In this document: in pieces, positions 58,812 through 64,000 of the stretch
Numbering within the stretch: position 1 is the first letter of the stretch
Layout of the letters: the number at the start of each line of letters is the position of its first letter
Assembly (NCBI RefSeq): GCF_002332255.1
Contig: NZ_NRGW01000001.1
Span: 3,100,001 to 3,164,000 of the forward strand
Direction of reading: 5' to 3'
Length of the DNA: 64,000 nt
Source: Halomonas sp. JB37
Lineage (GTDB): Bacteria; Pseudomonadota; Gammaproteobacteria; Pseudomonadales; Halomonadaceae
Notes under the pieces: model-generated
What the model saw: only the letters and a program-made list of their open reading frames with translations
The model's database searches: none
What the model was told of the DNA's origin: nothing
Program-made: the position numbers and the translations under genes

Positions 58812-61800
58812 TTAGTCTTGATTGTGCTCAAGCGCTGGCTTGGAGGGTTCGTGCTTATGCCCTCGCGTCTTACGGCCTAGCCAATCCGACGCTGTCGCAA
58901 TCATGGCGTAAAAGCTCGGAATAAACAGGCTGCCCAGCGTAGCGACAGAAAGCATACCCATCGCAACTGTGGTACCAATGTGATGACTGCTCACATCGCT
59001 GGCGCCGGTGGCTAGCGCCAGCGGCAGAGTACCAAAGATGAACGCTAGCGAGGTCATAACGATCGGGCGGAAACGCAGTTCTGCCGCAATAATCGCCGCT
59101 TCACGGATTGATTTACCATGCTCTTTACGCTGAAGTTCAGCGAACTCGACGATCAAGATAGCGTTCTTCGCCGCCAGCCCTATGACCACCAGCATACCTA
59201 TTTGCACATACACGCTGGTGTCTAGGCCACGCAGTACAATGCCCCCGATACTGCCAAGGAAAGCAAAAGGCGTCGCCGTTAGTACCGCCAGCGGCAGTGA
59301 CCAGCTTTCATACTGGGCCGCGAGTATCAAGAACACCATCAGCATACCAAACACGATCGCCATAGTAGCCGCATTACCTAGATTGGCCTCCTGATAAGCA
59401 GTACCGGTCCAGCCCATCCCCCAGTTAGTGCCTAGCGTCTCTTGTACGATTGAATCCATCGCTTCAATCGCTTGAGCAGAACTGTAGCCGGGCGCAGGAT
59501 TACCCTGGAACTGGGCGCCTGCATAAACACCGAAGCGAGATACCACGGCAGCCCCCGTTTGGCGCTCAAGTTCGACGAATTCGGAAAGCGGTATACGCTC
59601 GCCGTTACCGCCGCGCACATACACGCTGCTAACGTCATCTGGCGTCTTACGGAAGTCATCTTCGTTTTGCAGGTACACCTGGAAATTACGGTTTTGATAG
59701 CTAAAGTAGTTCACAAAACCGTTACCAAACGTATTGCCTAGTGCTGAGTTAATATCCCCCAGTGACACGCCGTAACTCAAGGCCTTCTGCTGATCAATGT
59801 TCGCGCGGTACGAAGGCACGTTAACGTTGAACGTTGAAAACACTTGGTTTAAAGCAGGATGTTCATTGGCCTTCTGCATAATTTGCAGCGATGCATCATA
59901 CAACTCCCGCGTTGATGCACCATCAAACGACTGCAGGTAACCGGTAAAACCGCCGGTCGTCGAGAGACCCATAATCGGCGGCACGTTAAACGCCATGGCA
60001 GAGCCACCGTCAATACTCGCCCCCAGCTGCATGATTTGCCCGACAAGGCCACTGGCCGTCAGATCACGCTCAGACCAAGTGCTCATGTTGACGAAAATGA
60101 TCCCTCGAGCCGTATTCACTGCGCTCGACAGAATGTCGTAACCCGCAATAGCTGAGGAATACTCAACGCCCGGAATCGCTTCAATTTCAGCACTGAGCTT
60201 TTCCATGTAACGCTGGGTACGATCAAGCGACGCGGCATCCGGCAGCGACACGCTCACCAACACGATACCCTGATCGGTTTCTGGCACCAGCGTTGAAGGC
60301 GTATTGGCGTAAAGCCAGTAAGAGCCAACGCCGACCAGCACTGTGAGCGCTAATGCCAACACCCATAGACGCACCAAACCTTTCACCACCCACATGTAGG
60401 CGGCAGTGATACCGGCGAACATGCGATCAAACAGGCGCAAAGGCGTATTCAAGGCACGTTTAAATTTAGACTCACCCGCCCCTGCGATTTTGTGCTTGAT
60501 AAAGATCGCGGAGAGCGCCGGCGTAAAGGTCAGCGCCATGACTGCCGATAGCGCGACGGAAATGGCCACGGTAATCGCAAACTGCTGATAAATCTGCCCG
60601 GTAAATCCGCCCAGGAAAGCAACGGGGATAAACACGGCAGCCATAATCAGCGATGTCGCAATGACCGGCCCTCCGACCTCTCTCATTGCTCGGATGGTAG
60701 CATCGCGAACGCTTATATCTTCTTCTTCACTGAGTACACGTTCGACGTTTTCAACCACCAAGATGGCGTCATCAACCACGATACCTATCGATAGCACCAG
60801 CGCGAACAGCGTCAGTAGATTGATTGAGAAACCAAGTAGATAGAAACCGGCAAAAGTACCTACCACGGCGACCGGCACCACCGACATCGCAATCACGGTA
60901 AAGCGCCAGTTCTGTAAGAATATAAACAGAATGACGATAACGATCAGAAAGGCTTCAATAAACGTGTGTAGAACCGTCTCGACCGAGGCATCAATAAACA
61001 GCGTAGTGTCATAAGGCGCGACATACTCAAGCCCTGGTGGGAAACGGCTCTCGAGCTCATCCATAGTGGTGCGCACACCATTAGCTGTCGCTAATGCATT
61101 GGCTCCAGGCTGCTGGTTGATGATAATCGGCGTCATCGTAGAGCCGTTCAGGCGCGCGTCAATACCGTAGAAAGACGCCCCGAGTTCGATACGTGCCACG
61201 TCTTCCAAGCGCAGTGACGAACCATCGCTATTGGTGCGCAAGTAAATATTGCGGAAGTCGTCCACATTATTCAGTCGGCCGCCTGCGGTAATCGTATACG
61301 TATAAGCACGCGGCTCGCCTTGGGGCGTGGATGCCAAGCTACCCGCTGGGATTTCTGTATTTTGCGACCTAATAGCGCTGGCCACTTCACTAGGCGTCAT
61401 GTCGTACTGAGCCAGCTTGTCTGGGTCCATCCAAATACGCATGGCAAACTCACCGCCACCCAGCACTTCCGCATTACCCACACCCGGCACTTGGCGCAGT
61501 TCATCCAGAATATTGAGCGTGGCGTAGTTCTGCATATAGACGTTGTTATAGTCCCCATTGGGTGAGGTCAACGCAATAAACATCAAAATAGAGTCTGAAC
61601 GCAGCTCGACGGTAACGCCTTGCTGCTGCACGGCCTCGGGTAATTGCGACAGCGCACCCTGCACACGGTTATTGACGTTAATGGTATTAATGTCGCCATC
61701 GGTGCCGATATTGAACGCAATACTCAGGCTCATAATGCCGTTATCAGCGCTGTTTGAGGTCATGTACAGCATGTCCTCAACGCCGTTTATAGCCTCTGCT

Positions 61801-62000
61801 AGCGGTGCCGCGACCGTTTGGGCAACGGTTTCTGCGTCGGCACCAGGAAACTGCGCCTGCACCGACACGGTAGGCGGCACCACGCTAGGGTACTGCTCAA
61901 TAGGCAGCACTCGCATGGACATAACGCCTACCAGCGTCACGATAATTGCCAGTACCGTGGCAAATATCGGGCGGCTGATGAAGAAGTTAGAGAAGTTCAT
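58812..62000 (-). CDS. RND multidrug efflux inner-membrane transporter (AcrB/MexB, HAE1 family)
   Basis: A 1062-residue proton-driven pump that exports drugs and other amphiphiles with its adaptor and outer-membrane channel. It has 12 helices with two large periplasmic loops. The proton-relay residues are present: paired Asp in SIGIVVDDAILVVENVERVL (near 407-408) and Lys in LAAKNAILIVEFAE. It begins FSNFFISRPIFATVLAIIVT and overlaps the adaptor stop by one base (TAATG). Drug range cannot be inferred. Confidence 0.96.
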   Translation of the reverse strand: MNFSNFFISRPIFATVLAIIVTLVGVMSMRVLPIEQYPSVVPPTVSVQAQFPGADAETVAQTVAAPLAEAINGVEDMLYMTSNSADNGIMSLSIAFNIGTDGDINTINVNNRVQGALSQLPEAVQQQGVTVELRSDSILMFIALTSPNGDYNNVYMQNYATLNILDELRQVPGVGNAEVLGGGEFAMRIWMDPDKLAQYDMTPSEVASAIRSQNTEIPAGSLASTPQGEPRAYTYTITAGGRLNNVDDFRNIYLRTNSDGSSLRLEDVARIELGASFYGIDARLNGSTMTPIIINQQPGANALATANGVRTTMDELESRFPPGLEYVAPYDTTLFIDASVETVLHTFIEAFLIVIVILFIFLQNWRFTVIAMSVVPVAVVGTFAGFYLLGFSINLLTLFALVLSIGIVVDDAILVVENVERVLSEEEDISVRDATIRAMREVGGPVIATSLIMAAVFIPVAFLGGFTGQIYQQFAITVAISVALSAVMALTFTPALSAIFIKHKIAGAGESKFKRALNTPLRLFDRMFAGITAAYMWVVKGLVRLWVLALALTVLVGVGSYWLYANTPSTLVPETDQGIVLVSVSLPDAASLDRTQRYMEKLSAEIEAIPGVEYSSAIAGYDILSSAVNTARGIIFVNMSTWSERDLTASGLVGQIMQLGASIDGGSAMAFNVPPIMGLSTTGGFTGYLQSFDGASTRELYDASLQIMQKANEHPALNQVFSTFNVNVPSYRANIDQQKALSYGVSLGDINSALGNTFGNGFVNYFSYQNRNFQVYLQNEDDFRKTPDDVSSVYVRGGNGERIPLSEFVELERQTGAAVVSRFGVYAGAQFQGNPAPGYSSAQAIEAMDSIVQETLGTNWGMGWTGTAYQEANLGNAATMAIVFGMLMVFLILAAQYESWSLPLAVLTATPFAFLGSIGGIVLRGLDTSVYVQIGMLVVIGLAAKNAILIVEFAELQRKEHGKSIREAAIIAAELRFRPIVMTSLAFIFGTLPLALATGASDVSSHHIGTTVAMGMLSVATLGSLFIPSFYAMIATASDWLGRKTRGHKHEPSKPALEHNQD

Positions 62001-63268
62001 TATTGCGCACCCTCTTCTCCTTCAGCGGGCTGTCCATCGGCAGCACCCGCTTCCATTGCTTGTGCTGCTTCAGCCTGCTCTTGTGCTTCTTGCTGCTCAA
62101 CATCTTCAACAACGGCTGCCGCATCACCATCGAACGGCTGCGGGTCAATCGCCATACCCGGTGATAAACCGGCAGGATCACCGACAATCACTCGATCACC
62201 TGGCTCAACCCCTTCGCGAATCAGCTGCCACGGGCCTGCCACTTCACCTAAGGAGATCGTTTGTGCGCGAGCCTTGTTCTCGTCATCCAACACCAGTACC
62301 TGCGGGCCCATTAAGCCCTGAGTAACGGCAATTTCAGGCACGGCCATAACATCAAAGCGCTTTAAGCCCTCAATGCTAACGCGTACAAACTGACCTGGTA
62401 GTACGGTAGCCTCAGGATTCTCGAACGTGGCGGATGCTTGTACCGTGCTCGTACCGCTATCCACTCGCGAACCAAGAAAGTCTAAGTGCCCTTCAAGCTC
62501 AGAGTCAGTGCCACCGCTCACACCGGGAATGCTTAACCGGGCGCGGATATCAGAAGGATCACCGCCCTGGCTCAACTGCCGACGCAGCTCAAAAGCATCG
62601 CGCTGGGGCAGTTGAAAGCGCACCTCTAGCGGGTCCAGGGGTGTGATGGTGGCAAGCTCCGTGCCAGACGTCACCACATTGCCCACGTTGATCTGACTCA
62701 AGCCGATCATGCCCGAGACGGGCGCGGTCACCTGGGAATAGCCTAGGTCTAGATTGGCGCTGGTCAATACCGCTTCTGCTTGTGCCACGCTTGCCTGGGC
62801 AACGCGCTGGTCGGCTAACGCTTGGTCATACTGCTGACGACTCACCGAGTTTTGGCTCAGCAGTTGCTCAAAACGCTGGGCATCACGCTGAGCGCGAGAC
62901 AGTTGAGCCTGCGCACTTTGTAAATCGGCTTCGCGCTGATTGACGGTGGCCTGATAAAGATCCGGCTCAATGGTATAAAGACGGTCGCCTTTTTCTACCA
63001 TTTGCCCGGGTTCGAAATGACGCTCTTCCAGAGAACCATTCACTCGCGCGACGAGAGTGACTTCGTTATCGCTGCGTAACAGCGAAGGATACGATTTATT
63101 CAGCGCTATATCTTGACGAGCCATCTCTGCCACTGCCACTTTATGCGCAGGCGCCTCTTGCTGACTCTGCTCCGGGGCCTCAGCCTGTTCTTGACCACAG
63201 GCAGCAAGTGCCAGCGCGGCTACCAGCGTCACCAGACTCGCTCTGTTTGAGTGAATCATTTTCTTCAT
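62000..63268 (-). CDS. RND efflux periplasmic adaptor lipoprotein (AcrA/MexA type)
   Basis: The membrane-fusion protein linking the RND pump to the outer-membrane channel. The 422-residue protein has a signal peptide with lipobox ALAAC, a split barrel-sandwich domain (VARVNGSLEERHFEPGQMVE and TAPVSGMIGLSQINVGNVV), a helical hairpin rich in Gln/Ala, and a beta-barrel. The C-terminal 40 residues are an unusual Glu/Ala/Gln-rich tail (EDVEQQEAQEQAEAAQAME). ATG 63268 is taken; an in-frame TTG at 63277 and ATG 63259 are alternatives. Confidence 0.93.
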   Translation of the reverse strand: MKKMIHSNRASLVTLVAALALAACGQEQAEAPEQSQQEAPAHKVAVAEMARQDIALNKSYPSLLRSDNEVTLVARVNGSLEERHFEPGQMVEKGDRLYTIEPDLYQATVNQREADLQSAQAQLSRAQRDAQRFEQLLSQNSVSRQQYDQALADQRVAQASVAQAEAVLTSANLDLGYSQVTAPVSGMIGLSQINVGNVVTSGTELATITPLDPLEVRFQLPQRDAFELRRQLSQGGDPSDIRARLSIPGVSGGTDSELEGHLDFLGSRVDSGTSTVQASATFENPEATVLPGQFVRVSIEGLKRFDVMAVPEIAVTQGLMGPQVLVLDDENKARAQTISLGEVAGPWQLIREGVEPGDRVIVGDPAGLSPGMAIDPQPFDGDAAAVVEDVEQQEAQEQAEAAQAMEAGAADGQPAEGEEGAQ

Positions 63269-63345
63269 ACGTTTCAATTCCCATGTATCTTTTTAAGATC
63301 GACTGATAGCAGGTTCGCGCCTAATTCACGTTCGACCTGGCGTTA

Positions 63346-64000
63346 TTACCGGCCAGGCTGGGGCGGTGCACCAATGTCGAGTGCGCGCTGGTAGCGGTCA
63401 TCACCGCCGCTTTCGGGCAAGGTAAAGTTCACTTCATCGCCCGTTAGCCAATTATTGAGGTCTTCAATGGCATCCACATCCAATAGCCCCGACTGCTGAC
63501 GCAGCGAGAGCAAATTCACCACATAGCTGTAGCGAGATTCAGCATAATTAGCGATAGCGTTGTACAAGTTCTGCTCAGCATTCAGCACATCCACAATATT
63601 ACGAGTGCCCACCTCATAGCCCGCGCGGGTTGCTTCTAGCGCGCTTTGGTTCGACACAATGGCCTGCTGACGCGCTTCAACCGTTTCTACATCATTACTG
63701 ACTTGGGTATAGAGCGAGCGCACTTGCTGGATAGACATCCGACGCTGGGACTCGAAATCATACTGGCTGCTCTCCAGTTGGTAGGTCCCTTGGCGAATCC
63801 TGGCGCTCGTGCTGCCGCCGGTATAAAGAGGTAGGTTGGCACTCACCCCCACCTGGCTAGACGAATCGTAGCCGGTAGTGCCGTCAATATCGTTATCAGC
63901 GAATTGATAGTTACCAAACGCCTGAACAGTTGGCAAACGTCCAGCCCGGGCAATGTCCACACCACTGCGTGAAATTTCAATGCCTGCCTGCTGCGCTAAT
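63346..64000 (-). CDS. TolC family outer-membrane efflux protein (5' end outside window)
   Basis: The 218 residues seen are the C-terminal part of an outer-membrane channel. Features are IEISRSGVDIARAGRLPTVQ, the beta-strand VSANLPLYTGGSTSARI, and the paired coiled helices EVGTRNIVDVLNAEQNLYNA, typical of TolC. It precedes the adaptor and pump on the same strand, so the three form a complete tripartite operon in the order tolC-like, adaptor, RND pump. The 77-base gap to the adaptor shows no terminator. Confidence 0.93.
   Translation of the reverse strand, partial: LAQQAGIEISRSGVDIARAGRLPTVQAFGNYQFADNDIDGTTGYDSSSQVGVSANLPLYTGGSTSARIRQGTYQLESSQYDFESQRRMSIQQVRSLYTQVSNDVETVEARQQAIVSNQSALEATRAGYEVGTRNIVDVLNAEQNLYNAIANYAESRYSYVVNLLSLRQQSGLLDVDAIEDLNNWLTGDEVNFTLPESGGDDRYQRALDIGAPPQPGR

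Overview
The window is about 56 percent GC by eye and almost entirely chromosomal core sequence of a gammaproteobacterium. A Halomonas/Vreelandella-type organism (Halomonadaceae) is the best guess. This is inference from gene content and order: monomeric NADP isocitrate dehydrogenase next to clpS-clpA, a long isocitrate lyase of the Pseudomonas type, a Pseudomonas-like sdhCDAB-sucAB-lpd-sucCD cluster divergent from gltA, and a BCCT osmolyte transporter. There is no insertion sequence, prophage or CRISPR array.

Layout. 1-4683 (minus): clpA (cut by the window start), clpS, icd. 4856-10961 (plus): rluE, nudJ, mnmA, hflD, purB, roxA and a GNAT acetyltransferase. The icd-to-roxA order matches the E. 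coli locus except that phoPQ is missing. 11224-14705: isocitrate lyase, a glycine-zipper lipoprotein, a small membrane protein (minus) and a SlyD-type prolyl isomerase. 14783-20187: nikR, a textbook NikR operator, then nikABCDE for nickel import. 20180-25006 (minus): MFS transporter, NlpC/P60 lipoprotein, an 821-residue DUF1266-like protein and a GlsB-like protein. 25145-30410 (plus): YeaD mutarotase, YcjX-YcjF, BCCT transporter. 30465-33364: HAD phosphatase (minus) and RNase II. 33482-45375 (minus): sucD, sucC, lpd, sucB, sucA, sdhB, sdhA, sdhD, sdhC, with gltA divergent at 45865. 47152-48006: a gene-poor, AT-rich stretch followed by tRNA-Glu and tRNA-Ala, then gltX. 49901-57921: an XRE regulator, an unrecognised lipoprotein, TauE/SafE permease, DUF2501 protein, dusA, catalase, an AstE-like deacylase and a TetR regulator, with two 5'-truncated gene remnants. 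57962-64000 (minus): an OB-fold membrane protein and a tripartite RND efflux operon whose outer-membrane component runs off the window.

How the genes fit together. The window holds the TCA cycle from citrate synthase and isocitrate dehydrogenase through 2-oxoglutarate dehydrogenase, succinyl-CoA synthetase and succinate dehydrogenase, plus the first glyoxylate-shunt enzyme. Nickel uptake is a self-contained module with its repressor, its operator and a nearby SlyD. The efflux operon and a TetR gene carrying an AcrR-like operator may form one regulatory unit.

No clear new multi-gene system is present. The most unusual signals are non-coding: short imperfect tandem repeats of 13-15 bp (plus one 7-bp array) recur in at least six intergenic regions, often just upstream of start codons; a palindromic pair of DnaA-box-like sites lies in the gene-free stretch beside the tRNA genes; and stacked inverted repeats precede the XRE gene. 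Protein-level oddities are a three-repeat DUF1266 protein and a SucB with two lipoyl domains.
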